Positions 14,394 to 26,844 of a DNA stretch of 64,000 nucleotides are shown here, in pieces (position 1 is the stretch's first letter; each line of letters begins with the position of its first letter). Under the pieces are notes generated by a model. The model ran no database searches, was not told where the DNA came from, and worked only from the letters and a program-made list of their open reading frames with translations. Source of the stretch: Amblyornis subalaris (Eukaryota; Chordata; Aves; Passeriformes; Ptilonorhynchidae); assembly GCA_018881555.1 (NCBI GenBank), contig JACAXG010000025.1:5091899-5155898 (forward strand), given 5' to 3'. A program made the translations under genes and the position numbers.

Positions 14394-17300
14394 AACCACT
14401 TTAGCAGAATAAAGCAGCTCTGAATCTATTTTAGTCAGTCACTGAGAAAGTCCTCCTGTATGAGTAAANCCTCGAGTGGCACAGCAATCTGGAGGAGCTC
14501 CTGCATCAATCCCTCTTCTGGCTCCAGAAAATGGCCAGAGATGGTATTTTAATTTATCCTGCACCACTCCAGTAACCAGGCTTGAAGATGCTTCTGCACC
14601 CCTCTCTACTTCAGTATTGCACAGTAGACTTCTCTAAGAACAGAGTACTGGCTTTTTCAGTCTATGAGTTTTTGAGCATTTAGATGCTAACTGCAAATAC
14701 TGCATTAACAAGCTATGGATGAACTTGTTAGCTTCTCTACAGATCTGAATTTTTAAAATGTTTATGTGGTTTTTAGTTTGTTTTACACTAAAGTGGAATT
14801 TAATGAAAGATGTAATAACTAAGGAGTTAATCCACCATCTTACTTGCCTAAATCAGTATAAATATACTGAATCCAATGGAACTGATCCTGCATATCTTTG
14901 AGCTTTGTAATTTTTTATTTGAATCATTTGCTACTGTGGCTTCTCTCAAGCTGTCCATTAATAGCATGTTATGATTATGTTAGCTATTCAAAGCTTTTTA
15001 ATCATGTTATACAAACACAGTTCAGTCTATGAATTGTTTATCTTGATTAGATAATGTTTGAGTGTTCACTTAAAATTATGAAGCATTGTTTTAGAGCAGA
15101 AATAAAGGCAAGGGCATCAAAGACTTCAAGGTGTTAGAGTGAACATTTATTCTGAAGGCCTTTGGCTGACTTCCTACTTGCATGAATATTCAGGAACAAT
15201 CTTTTCATGCCATTGAACACTTCTGCAAAGACAAAAATCTTGGTATCATGGTCCAGAATAATATAAAAAAATAATTANGAAAATTATCAAAGTGAAATTG
15301 AAATTTAATTCCAGTAGAACAAGAGTGAAATAGCTGGCATTTATAATTTTCCATCGGCTAAAACAAACTAGCCAAGGGAAGTATTGTTCTAAGCGAGATT
15401 ACCTGCAACTGGCCTGTCTGCTAAATCATATTTCACAACGGTCGAGTGCCTTCTATTGTGTAACCACAGTTGTGTACCGCAGGCTGATGGCTCCTGTCGC
15501 TATAATATGGTTATGTTTACCCATTAGTTTCTGCTTTTGTGCCACAACCCAGCAACTATGATATTACAATTGTTCTAATGGTCTGTTTCACTTTGTTCAT
15601 TTACCTATTAATTTTGGCAATGGCATATTTCATGGAACATAAATTTCATCGTCTGAAAACATGACAACCTGTAGTACAATATGGTCAGACAGATTCTGGA
15701 GCGTTGTACAGAAGTGAAATGAACTGTCCAGGGTGGCATTTTGGAAAGAACATACCTCCCTCTGGAGGCACCGGTTGTACCTAAGGTGATTACTTCAGCA
15801 CTAACAGGATGTAATTATTCACTCAATAAAATTCTGCCTCTATTAAGTAGGTACTTCTAATGCTCTGCAGATTGACTAGTGGCCCTAGAATGTCTCACAG
15901 AGGTAGTAAACAAAATGCAACACAACCTCTTTGTCCGAATCCAGAACATACGTGTGCACTGGGAAAGAAGCGACCTAGAAAGCTGTCACTGCTTTGAATA
16001 TGGAGGCTCTGGGAAACAGGATCCCAAAACAGGACCTGAAAAATTCACATTGCANGAGAACCTCTCCCAGTTCCACAATAGCTATTAGAGCGGGAAAACA
16101 TATGGATCAAACTGACTTTGCATTGCCAGAGAAAGAGCCAAAGGGAGCCGAGCCTACTTCAGCAGAAGGCAACTTGTCCTAGAATCTCAGCCTCTGCTGT
16201 TACCTTAGCATTCAGCCATACAGATTTCTCTCTGATAAACGGCCCCCAAACTTCTGCCACAGCCCAAAGTAATTTCATGTGGATAAAATCTGAGAGTTTG
16301 AAATCGCAGTGACAATGGGAGGCAAACAAACGCTAATGTACAGAAAGCCTTTCTTTCTCAAAAGGGAAGAGAGCAACCAACACTACTTTGTCTTGTCCCA
16401 GGCCTGACAATAATCCATCCAGCCCAAAAAGTGAATTACAGCCAACTTTCACTCTTCTTCTCCCCCTAACCTATTTACACATATCTACCTAAATATGCAA
16501 ATACATACTTTCCCAAAAAGAGAGCACTCTATCTATATACATAACTTTAGACTCTACTGACCATTTCAAAGAGTAGATAAAAGGAACGTTAGTATTTAAA
16601 ACAAACACATCATTAAATCAATGCTACTGTTTTTTCAGAATCACTTTTCAGATCTCTAGTCATTTTTTAAAACAGCCCATCATAGGCTTGGACTCATCAG
16701 TAAAACAAACCTGTCAGACCTCAACTAGGTTCAGTAACAAAACTGAGAAAAAGAACCGCCAGGAATCACTATCTTTTCCTTCCTACCAACAAATGTCACT
16801 ACCAACATTTTGATCCCATTGAATGAGACAGCCTGAACAAAAAGAAGAAAAAAAGTGTCTACTGATTGCAGTCTAACCTACTGGGAGCACTTTTCATGCG
16901 CTATTAATGTTAATATACTGAAATCACTACACGTTATAAATTAGACATGTCATTACAAACTTTTTGGGGAAATGGAAGATTTAGGGAAAGGGGGACATGG
17001 AACTAAGCATGCTGGATTAAAAAAAAAATCAGCCTATAAAGAAGACAGGCACTGAATCTAGCACAACAGCAATGGCCCAAAGAGAAGAAGTTCAATTGAG
17101 TTTGGGATGTACATTTGGTTTAAGTTTTTGTTCCTACCCTGGAAGGAGACGGACATTTCAGTATCTGGCATGGTGAGAAAATATGCACATCTGCATCTCA
17201 CTTTAGCCCAAATTAAGATTTTCTTCTAGCACTAGGACCCATGGAATCAGCAGAAACTGTGTATTACTCCTTAAACTCTGTTGATTCTAGTGGGCTTTAG

Positions 17301-18151
17301 ATATTAATCACAACCTGCTCTTCTAGAGAAATGAGACATATGGAAACATGCTGCATGAATGTTTGTGCACACCTCTGTCTATTGTTCAAGTAACTCATGA
17401 ACCCACTGGCCAATTTTAAGAACATTTGACTGAGAAATATGTTCCTACAGGCTCCATGTACTGCCTAAGCAGAAAACAGGTACTACTGCTGCTAAGAGAG
17501 ATCCTCCTGGTACTCAGCCTAAGTGAAGGCTGCAATGCATTTTCAATCCTGTGTATGTATAAAAAGATCCATACAGAAACTCAACACTAAACCACAAAAC
17601 CAAAGGAGCAACAGCAGCATTTATTACTCTACCAGTTACAGTGCAAAATCACAGCTTTCTCACATTATCTGGCTGAATACACCAAAATTCCCATTATATC
17701 CCACCTGAACATACCATCGCCTTCCTTGCAATTTGGTAGGTCCATAAAAATTCACAGAATCACACCTTCCTTGCTAAATCACCATAACTGTTAATCAGTT
17801 CACCAGACAAAAACAAATGTACCCCTAATGGATGACATGTTCACTCTTCCACTGATAGCAGAAGGGCAANGCACAAGAGATACCTATACAAAGCTCACAC
17901 TTGGAGTGCAAGACTTCAGAGGTGTTCACCTGAGAGAAAACACTCTTAGGCTTCTTTTTTNTGGCTTCAAAAACTTGCCCATTGGTTTAGAGTGGCACAT
18001 TTAAATAGATCTAATTGCCCATACCAGTTTCAGGCAAAAATTGGTGTCAGTTGCAGCCTGANGCCTCTGTTTTCTTCTCTGCTAAACAAGAAAGCTACCT
18101 TTAGAGGAGAACTGCATAGATTAATTAGTTAACCTTTCTAAATGCTAACGT

Positions 18152-18166
18152 AAAAAAAAAAAAAAA
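18152..18166. repeat. Poly-A run, 15 bases
   Basis: An uninterrupted A run in unique sequence, without a recognisable adjacent element. Confidence 0.85.
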
Positions 18167-19248
18167 GTTTTCTTCTGGGGCTTCTGAATTCTGCTCTTGA
18201 GAGCAAAGAAAGAAGGCTCTTGATGTTGTTTTGAGTCCTGGACAGCTCAAGTGGGAATACACCCCTTGGCTAAACCAGTCTGAGCCTTTCTCTTGTCAAA
18301 AAGACTTGGAAAAAATTCAGGCTCAAAAGCTTTTTCATTTTTGTTCTCAATCTTTCTGGCCCAGCAGATAACAAAAAGCTCCTCTAAAGAAGGTTTTAAA
18401 AGGGTTATTTTCTTTCAGGTCACCACATCTTTCTAGCTACTTGTCAAGTCTCAGTCAGATCTGCTCCTCTCCAGATCAGTCCAGGTTGGGGGGATATAAA
18501 CAATTCTAAATTGCTTTTAGATGCTTCTTGTGAGTGGAAGAAGTANACAACTTTTTTTCCCCAGTGTCTGGAGATATTTTCTCAAAGTATGCCTGCTTAT
18601 ACTCTACATTTTTGGGTTTTCTTTTTACAAAAGAAAGCAACAGATACTTACAAGAGTGACTTTTATGCTCCCCTTAACACCACACAGATCATGTAAGAGA
18701 ATTTAGTTTAATGTTTTGCTTAGGGAAGATTTTTGTTCCATTGTTGTTTGAACACCAAGCACCAAGTAATGTCAAAATGCTGCCTTCAGCTGATCCTTGT
18801 AGTTTCTTTTCTCCTGTCTCTGCCTTCACACCTTCAAACATGAAAATAAATTTTCCACAAGCTATCTTCAAACTTCAATGGGGGTAAAATTCCTGGACTT
18901 CAGATTTACAAGTAATGAATCTGAACACTAACCTAATCTATTCAGAGTAAAAACCTGACTCCTTTTACCACACACTCACATTTTCTTTTCTCCTAATTAC
19001 TCTATATGATCAAGTTATGCCAGCGATCATTTTGTGTATAGCCTCCTAACATCTCTGTTTTCCNGGACAGGTCAAACCAATTAAAACAAAATCTAAGCAT
19101 AGGGATTCCATCCCATCTGATTTTCTGCAAGTGCCTTGCTATGCACCTACTTTCTTCCCCAGATCTAAAACAGGAGTCAAACGAATCCAAAACACACATA
19201 AAACTGAGAGATTACAGCCCCAAATGCTTTTTTATCCTCAAAAATAAT

Positions 19249-19282
19249 GTAAATAGCAATGAAAATTACTATTGCTATTTAC
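19249..19282. repeat. Inverted repeat, perfect 12-bp arms
   Basis: GTAAATAGCAAT and ATTGCTATTTAC flank a 10-base spacer. The arms are perfectly complementary. It is AT-rich and small, so it may be chance. Confidence 0.7.
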
Positions 19283-20335
19283 TATTGCCACTCGTGTGGC
19301 ATTTTGGTAGAAGAGGTCAGATGAGAACTCCTCCACCACTATGATTTACATCTTCTGTGCAGCAGAATCAGAAAACACTTCTGCACCGGCCCAAATTTGA
19401 CAGACAAATTAGTTTAATGTCAGTAAGACAATCTGAGTCTAATGGAGCCCAAGATGCTCAAAGTAGGACAGCTGAAAGAAGCAGACAAATGGAAGTGTGA
19501 TGAGAACACACTCCCTGCTGTGGCTCTAATGAGGGAGAAGGCACACTTTTCTGCTCAGGCAGCAGTCCTGCTTTCTTCCTTAAATGGAGGACAGGTTGCT
19601 GTCATAGCTAATGACCCACTAATATAACAAACCATGGATTAGCTGTTTGTTTCTAATCATCACCATTTATTTATTGTTAAAAATATGCTGAGTCCTACAA
19701 ATTAAAAAAAAAAAAAAGAGAGAGACTATTACTGCTCATGATTAAGGGAATGCTGGCTGGAATGGCTTGAAAGAATTCTGTCATTCTTCCTTTCTTCAAA
19801 CTTTGTGTATGAATAGTTTATACAACTNGGTCTCTCAAGCAAGAGGTATCATTAAGATGTGCTTGTTTCTGGCACACATGTGTGCCTCATAAAACTATCC
19901 ATTTCCAAACTCTTATTTGGACTGCAGAATTCCCTGAGCTCAACATTTTGTCATTACTGAGCTATGAGCAGTTACCCTGTCCAATAGGTTTCACAGATTG
20001 AGCAAAAGTATCATCAACTTTACTCCAAACCAGAGCTTCTTTGAATTCAAAAGTCCCAAACCAACAGATTGCAAAGGTTAAGTAAACATCTTGCAGCATC
20101 AGTTCACAGCACTGACTTCCTTATAATATCACCAATAATAGTGCATGCAATGAATTCTGGAATCTAGGCTCAACATCTGTTGCCTAGACTTACATTTCAT
20201 TTACCTGTCCTATGTGCCTTCCTTAATACCCCTGGTCAAGCTTCCTGTATATTGGAAAATTTCCATGTCAGTAAAACACTCTATTGAGTTTGGAGTAACA
20301 AATTTGTTTTCCATGTAAAAATGGTAAAAGGCCTG

Positions 20336-20362
20336 AAAATAAAATAAAATAAAATAATAAAA
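20336..20362. repeat. (AAAAT)n microsatellite
   Basis: Four to five consecutive AAAAT units, with a shortened final unit. Confidence 0.85.
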
Positions 20363-21403
20363 GTGTAATTCCAAAATTGTTCCTTAGACTTACAAAAAAA
20401 TTCATTCAAGGGAGGGGAAAAAAAAAACCACAACAAAAAAGCAACAGAAATACCCAGTGACAGCAGAAGTACGAAGCATGCATTCCATAGAAGCAAACAG
20501 GAGTTACCCATACAAGCTCTCTCCTCACTGCTCCATCAGTCCTCACTTGGAGAAGTGTTTTTTAAATTCACCTGATACATTGTGTCTAAAGAAAACANAG
20601 ATAATGGTGCTCCAGTGTTCACTGGAGCCATCCCAGGAGACTCCTGCCCTGCTGGCGTCACTCCAGAATTATGTCAGGTAGCATTACAAGCCTGCCTTCT
20701 CCCGCAGCAACGTTCAAGGAGGGAACATGCTTTCCTTCCACTGGGTTAGAAACCATCCAGTGTATGGCTGAGCAAGGATTTATTCCCATGTTTTTTCCAT
20801 CACTTGGCCTCTTGGCTGCATTTTGATTTCAGAGAAACACAACTGGACTGGATGAGAAGTAACACAAATAGCTGCCNTTCCTTGCTCGGCAGCTATAGCA
20901 CTCTGTACCTCGCTGCCAGTCGCTGAGGATAGTATAGGGCAAGGGAAGTAAAGGGTCAGAAACTGGGATAATGATATTTCCACTACTCACAGGTGCATGC
21001 AGGCTCAATGTCAAGTCACCTCTGCCATGCAGCAGGTTTTATATTCTGCTTAGACCACCTTCATTTTAATCAGCCGCACACAAAAAACAACATAGAATCT
21101 TTAAAAACAGCCTCTAAATCTCTCTCTACAAACAAAGGGGCATGTTGCATTACTGTGGTGAACTCTGTTCCAAAGTCTCCAGACACAGCACAAGTCATCT
21201 AAAGTTGTGCTCGTGAGAAGCTGTCAGCACTGCCACTTTGGGGGGAGAGGTGTGGTGATGGAAACACAGATGGCAAGTCAACCATTCTCAGGAAAGGGAC
21301 CCTAATTACCCAAGAAGAATCACAGCAAACAATCTACACCTGCCACCTATCCACCACTCCTTCAACAGGAACCACTTTTCGAGGACGGACTGCCCTGCTC
21401 TTT

Positions 21404-21507
21404 GTTATTTTGTGCAATGACAAATAGTCTCCTGGTAATGCAATAACAATTTAAAGTTATTTTGTACAAGAATAAATAGTCCCCCGGTAGTGCAATAACA
21501 ATTGAAA
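21404..21507. repeat. 52-bp direct tandem duplication
   Basis: Two adjacent 52-bp units, 21404-21455 and 21456-21507, both begin GTTATTTTGT. They share AAATAGTC and GCAATAACAATT, and by my alignment differ at 8 of 52 positions with no gaps. The copies abut exactly, consistent with a local duplication that has since diverged. No coding potential is apparent. Confidence 0.9.
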
Positions 21508-22264
21508 GTACTGGAATGATAAACTGGAAATTATATTTAAAAGGCATAAAATAATAGTGAGCAAAACCCCATTGGTAAATGACTGCTTGTTATGGGTCAT
21601 TTTATAATCANCTCCCGACACATCTATGTAAAATACTTCATCAGAACCCAGGCTTCACACTCCTTTCTTCATAAAAATTTACACTAAAGTGGTGTCCACA
21701 TTATAGGAAACCTTGGTGCAAATCACAACTGTGGGCACTTCAGGTGAAAAAATACTAGAGCTAGTGAAAGTCCTAGAAGAGTAACTAAAAGCACTATAAA
21801 AGCAGTGGATGAACACAAAACTGTGTTTCACTGCATCTTGCAATACAAGAACTCAGTGCAGTGAGCAAAACAGTAGTTGAAAACACATTAAAATATGTAG
21901 TTCTGTAAAACAGCAAGTGGGGAACTCCTGGAACTTGCTTTCCTAGGAGGCTGCAGGGCAGGCAGCCTAATGAAGTCCAAAAAGTGATTAGACAAGTTTA
22001 TGAACAATGGATCCATAAAGGGATTGGCAATAGCATAAACTCTAATGCCCTTAATTGAGTAATATGGGGACATACTGAGGGGATGCACTGAAGACATCAG
22101 ACTTGTGTACTCACCCCGAGCTGCATCTCCCCAGCAGCCACTAGTGTAGGCAGGACCCTGAAGGACATTTCTTAGCACCTTATGCCCTGACATCACTGGC
22201 CTCATCTGGAGCTAAGGAGGCAGCCTGCACAGACAAAGTTCTAGCGACATACAGGGCATAGATT

Positions 22265-22279
22265 AAAAAAAAAAAAAAA
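22265..22279. repeat. Poly-A run, 15 bases
   Basis: An uninterrupted A run following GATT, without a recognisable adjacent retrotransposon. Confidence 0.85.
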
Positions 22280-24961
22280 GTTGAACTGTCTCAGCAACAG
22301 AATTAAACTAAGAAATTAGGACATGTTCCCTGCTGTCAGGTAGAACTACATCCTTCCCTCTAACAGCATTACAAAATTCCCTCTAATTTGCATTACAAAA
22401 TGCAAATGCAGTGGTTCACCAGTGAGGGCAAACAGCTGCCTGGTAGAAGGGGTCACAGATCCTGTGATGGCACATGGTGCAGCTTGGCACTGACACACAG
22501 GACTAGCTGGGACCCAAAGAGGAGAAGAGGAGGTGGAAACCTGGTGCAAGTCATATAATAGTGGGACTTGACAGACCATAAGTTCAGGTAAGAGGTGTGT
22601 AGTTTAGGATGGATGTAGTTTAATATGGATATTTGAAATCAAAGCTTAAGGTGACATGGTATAGGAATTCTACCGGAAAGAGAAAAATAAGGAAGACGAC
22701 AGGAAAAACCCACCACCTACAGACATCCATATTTCTTTGATTTTGCTCTAGGACTGATCTTTTCTCAGTCCCTGCCTACACAAATGTGCTATGAACTTGA
22801 CAGATTGTCAGGCAAGTATTGTAAAGCAAGCTATCCTGCCACTGATACAGCCGTCACTGTGCTAAGTCCTTGATAAGGCGGATGTGAGGCAGCTTCCCAA
22901 ATGATAAGCATTTGAGTACACCCACTGCTTGTAGGAAACTGAGCAAATTCAGAGCTGAAGGTTTGTCCAGTTAAAGAAGTNTTTTTATACCTTCAAACAT
23001 CTCGTATGTTAACAGTTTAATTAAATGTGCGTCTGCACACATGCACCTATCCTTGTACCTCTGCTCTTTCCCTGGGTATTGCCTGAGATGCTCCATAAAC
23101 AAAGGAAATCAAAGCCCCGGGTGGCCACATTTCTTTTCATGTTTTCAGCGTAGAGAGAGCACATTTAGAGGTAGCCCAAGCTTCCTGCCCACCCCACTCC
23201 TCTCCTGCTAGCTTGACTTGGCCTTTGCTTCTAATGATAAGGTGGTGGTAAAGCCTGCAATCTTTTCCTAAGAGTGTGGATTACTTTCCTAATTAATGCC
23301 AACCGTCAGATTTGCTCTGGTTATGTGAGTGTTTCTCCAACAGTCCTGGAAAAGTCACAAGAGACTTGCAATTACTGGTCAGAAAAGTTTCATTTGCCAG
23401 CTTCATGAGAAAGCCAGCTATGCCTTGATGAACAGACATCTATTGTGATGTTCACAAAGCTCCTGAAAATATGTCTGATGGCAGAGATGTACAAAAATAC
23501 AGTTCAGGGCAATTTAATTTCTGCTTTCAAAGACACGCTTGCAGCTAAGCCGTAGTATGACAGCAAGTACCAATAAGGCTGTTCCAGGCAGCAGGAGGTG
23601 GAGATGAGTAAACTCCTTTGCCAACTGCCAGATTGCCTGTCTGACACATTGCAGATGTAAATCCAAGAAACTCAATGGGGATACTACGCTCAATCACACC
23701 CGCTGAGGATGTGACTGTGTCCTCAGGGCAGGAGGGAGTAGGAAAAGAAGAAAGAGAAATTCCTTGATATAAACTGGAACAATTTTATGCGAGCCAGGAG
23801 CCAACCTGGGCTTCTCTCTGAGGCTTGTCCCTCTGGCCCATGTCAAAGCTGTGAAAGTCAAAATTGCTAAATAACAACATGCATCTTTGCACTACGAATG
23901 CAAAAGGAAAGAGAAATCTTTTTATCGCTTCTCTCTGACATGATAGTGGTTAGATCCTGAAGATAAGGATGTGTTAGTGTGTTAGTGCTACCAGCTGAAA
24001 TATCCTAATCATGTGTTCCATCTCCTTGGGAAAAAAAAAAGAGCAAAAGCCAGAGTGAGAGGAAGCTCAGAAATGGATTGAATTTCTTGCACGAGTGGGA
24101 ACTTTTATACCTTTGTCAAGATTAGATATACCTCTGGGAGATGCCCTTCCATCAAATGTTCACCAGTGGGCTCAATCCAGAGGTATTAGTGAGTGGAGAT
24201 ATACAGCAAATTTTACCTGCTACGTCAGGTAACACTTCCTGCTGGCCCATGGATGCAGTATTGTCATCACTGCACGTGCACTGCATGGAATTCTACAGTC
24301 AGATCTGAAGTGTTGTTCATTAACAGCAATCACACATTCAGATACCCTGGCAACACAGACAGACCGTAGTGCTTCAGGCATCCAAAAGCCTAGGCCAGAT
24401 CAAGAAACAAGACGCAAGAGCTTTGATTTTTGTTCTGTTGCTCTGGCCCCAAATCAGACTCCCTCCAGTCACTTCTGGGCATAAACAGCCCAGGTGAGAA
24501 CCTTCTGCAGTGAGTCCAGCAAAACACCCTAAGGTTACTCACACTTGTAGCTCATCTTCAAGTTCAGGAGTGGAAATTCTTTAAGTTTTAGAACTCTTCA
24601 AGATACCTATAGTGTTCAGCACCATTGGGTCTCTATGTTCTTCTACAATATAGTAGCAGTTCACACCAAAATTAATATCAATTAATAGAGCTCTTAAGGC
24701 TTTGGGGAAAATAATGCCTTTCTATAAAAATACTTAACACTCAGCTAAGAACAAATTACCTTTGTCTTGTCATTTCAAGAACTGAAACATTTTATTTTTG
24801 AGCATGTTCCAAATCTTGTCAAATATAAAGCCTTAGACTACTGAGAAAGTTCAGGATGAAAAAATGAAAATTTAAATGAAAGTGTAATTAAAAAGCATAC
24901 AAAAGGGAAAAAAGATGGAAAAAATGCTGGTATCTGCCACATGCACAGCACTGGATTGTAA

Positions 24962-24980
24962 TTTTTTTTTTTTTTTTTTT
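24962..24980. repeat. Poly-T run, 19 bases
   Basis: A single uninterrupted T run. There is no LINE- or SINE-like sequence beside it that would make it a retrotransposon tail. Confidence 0.85.
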
Positions 24981-26548
24981 ATTTCTCAGCTGGAGCTGTA
25001 GTAAAGACTAATGAGTTGTGCAATTCTTGTGTGGTCAGCTGTCAGGACCTCACTGGCACTGCCCCAGCTGCAAGACCACCAGACTGCTGGACACCATCCC
25101 CACGTCCTCTCCTCGAGGAATCGGTCACAACATTGGTCCTTGACACGTGCAGAACGAACTGCCTGCCAGGAACCATCTTAGCCCGACAGTTTACACACTG
25201 CCAATTTGCACAAGGTTATCATCACTTTTTTTTCCCCAAAAGTTTTGGATTCTTAGGAAGTGTCCCCAGCTTTAGAGGGGCCCCACATAAAAGAGTATCT
25301 CAAAACACATCCACAATGTATGTTCCTGCATACACACGACCAAGCACCTCGCAAAAATGTTAAATACATGCATACCTGCCCTAATATTGTGGCATTCATC
25401 CTTAAAAAAAAACATTTCAGAAATAATCCCTGTGGGATTTTATCTTTATACCATATCAAGTGTGGCATGGGATACAGAAGCCAGCAACACTGAAAGTATT
25501 TGTAAGACATCAATTCCACTTCTTTATGAGCAGCTATGCCTTCATTTTGTTTTCCCTTTGTGCTCTACCCTGGATGCTGATATTAACATTTCATTCTTTA
25601 AAAAAAGATTAGCAATACAAGCATTTCTTGGCTGGTAAATCTGATGATAACAAAAGACATAATTCACAGCTTTTAAAAACTGACTGTAAGGCATCTGATT
25701 ACTGGATCCATAAGCATTCAGTGTTATAGTAACTTTGTTGGAATCAGGAGGGTTTTTGATACATCTCATTAGGCAATGTGGTTTTAACACAATAGGAGTA
25801 CCCGTTGCAAGCTTCCCTTCAGGCTTTTCGTGGGATTTCTTCTGAACTACTAACANATTTAAGAGTTGCTAATAATCAAAGAATCACCAGGACCATACAG
25901 ACATTACAAGCAACCAGAGGAGACTTTGAAGACATTCAGAAGCCTGCCCTTAATGTCATTCATCTCTCTGGATAAGCAAACATAAAATCCTAACATCAAG
26001 ACAGAGTTGAGTGGAAGCCAGACATCCTGAGTAGCCACTGGAAATTCGATAGTGCAGAGAAACACAAACTGATGAGACTCTCTGCTTTCTTTTTTCTGCT
26101 ACAATAAGTCAGGGCAAAAAATATATTCCTTCTATTGCAAAGAGAAAGTTAGTTTTGTCCCAGAAACTGTGCTACCAAGCACCTTAAACATCATATTCAC
26201 GGCTGTGGGACTCAAAAGAAGTTACACCCCTCCCCTCCATAACATTATGAGTCTGGAGCAATGTGGATGCTTTCTATCTTTAATATACAGATAAAAACTG
26301 TAAATGAATAAACACATCTATTTGCCATCAGCTAAATAGAGTTTTGGNGTTTCTAGGTAGCACTTTCCATTGTAGAATCTTTTAGCATCTGGGCATGCAT
26401 GAACTTAAGAGTGAAAACTCCCCCTGCAGAGCTTGTACCCTCTTGCACCAGGGGACAGGCACTGCACAGTGGTATCCAAGGAGGTAAAAGGTTTTTCAAT
26501 CTATTCTGTATCGCTTCTACTAATCTGGGGAGGTGTTGTTCTGGTTTG

Positions 26549-26561
26549 TTTTTTTTTTTTT
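26549..26561. repeat. Poly-T run beside the 201-bp exon
   Basis: About 13 Ts lie 83 bases downstream, in the gene's sense, of the donor at 26644, so the pre-mRNA carries an A run there. No function is implied. Confidence 0.7.
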
Positions 26562-26643
26562 CCTCCTCAGTTGCAGTGTGGCCTGTACCTGCTGTATAAC
26601 CAGTGAGAGTTAAGAAGGAAGGATTTGGGACGGTGGCACTTAC

Positions 26644-26844
26644 TCGGGGTGTTGAGGAGCCGTGACTTCTTGCAGTGGTAGGCTGCCTCCTGCTCGCAGT
26701 ACTCGGCGCTGCCGATGATGGCCTCCAGCTGCTCGGCACTGCTGTTGTAGTTGAAGGACATGGTGTAGGGCTCCTCTGGGCTAGCTCCTCGCACTCGGGT
26801 CAGCCCTGTGCTGTTGTGCTGCACTGCAGTCCAGATCTTATCTT
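26644..26844 (-). CDS. CNTNAP5: CNTNAP exon: continuation of fibrinogen-like domain (201 bp)
   Basis: The exon continues the fibrinogen-like region. A good acceptor (TTTTTCATTTGCCAG) is followed by AA GAT AAG. Those two bases join the G left by the upstream exon to make glutamate, so the protein reads CNIT-E-DKIWTAVQHN. Sixty-six whole codons follow, including LTRVRGASPEEPYTMSF, EQLEAIIGSAEYCEQ, AAYHCKKSR and LLNTP. One base (A) remains before a GTAAGT donor. The two cysteines (EYCEQ, AYHCK) and the LLNTP ending are family hallmarks. Sequons N-S-T and N-S-S lie at about codons 10 and 33. Length 201 with phase 1 at both ends means it can be skipped in frame. The SPEEPYTMSFNYNSS segment is what separates it from CNTNAP2. 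The following exon should begin by completing an A-initial codon, likely asparagine, but is not visible below this point. Confidence 0.93.

Larger units (their letters stand above)
1..26643 (-). other. CNTNAP intron downstream of the 201-bp exon (incomplete)
   Basis: More than 26 kb after the GTAAGT donor contains no exon I can recognise. I looked on the minus strand for the expected continuation of the domain (a tryptophan pair and a CNCDAD-type cysteine motif) and did not find it. The candidate TrpTrp codons I checked are followed by stops or unrelated residues. Content is unique AT-rich sequence with one CR1 fragment near 7.8 kb, a 52-bp tandem duplication near 21.4 kb, hairpins near 14.35 and 19.25 kb, and several homopolymer runs. 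The other open frames are short and domain-free. Confidence 0.75.

Noticed and set aside
17745..17790. AATTCACAGAATCACACC, reminiscent of the CR1 terminal repeat
   Set aside because: Only about 18 bases are similar and no adjoining CR1 3' sequence follows.
25040..25100. Minus-strand TrpTrp codons (TGGTGG) considered as the next fibrinogen-like exon
   Set aside because: The surrounding residues (PAVWWSCSWGS) do not match the expected CNTNAP sequence and lack fitting splice phases.
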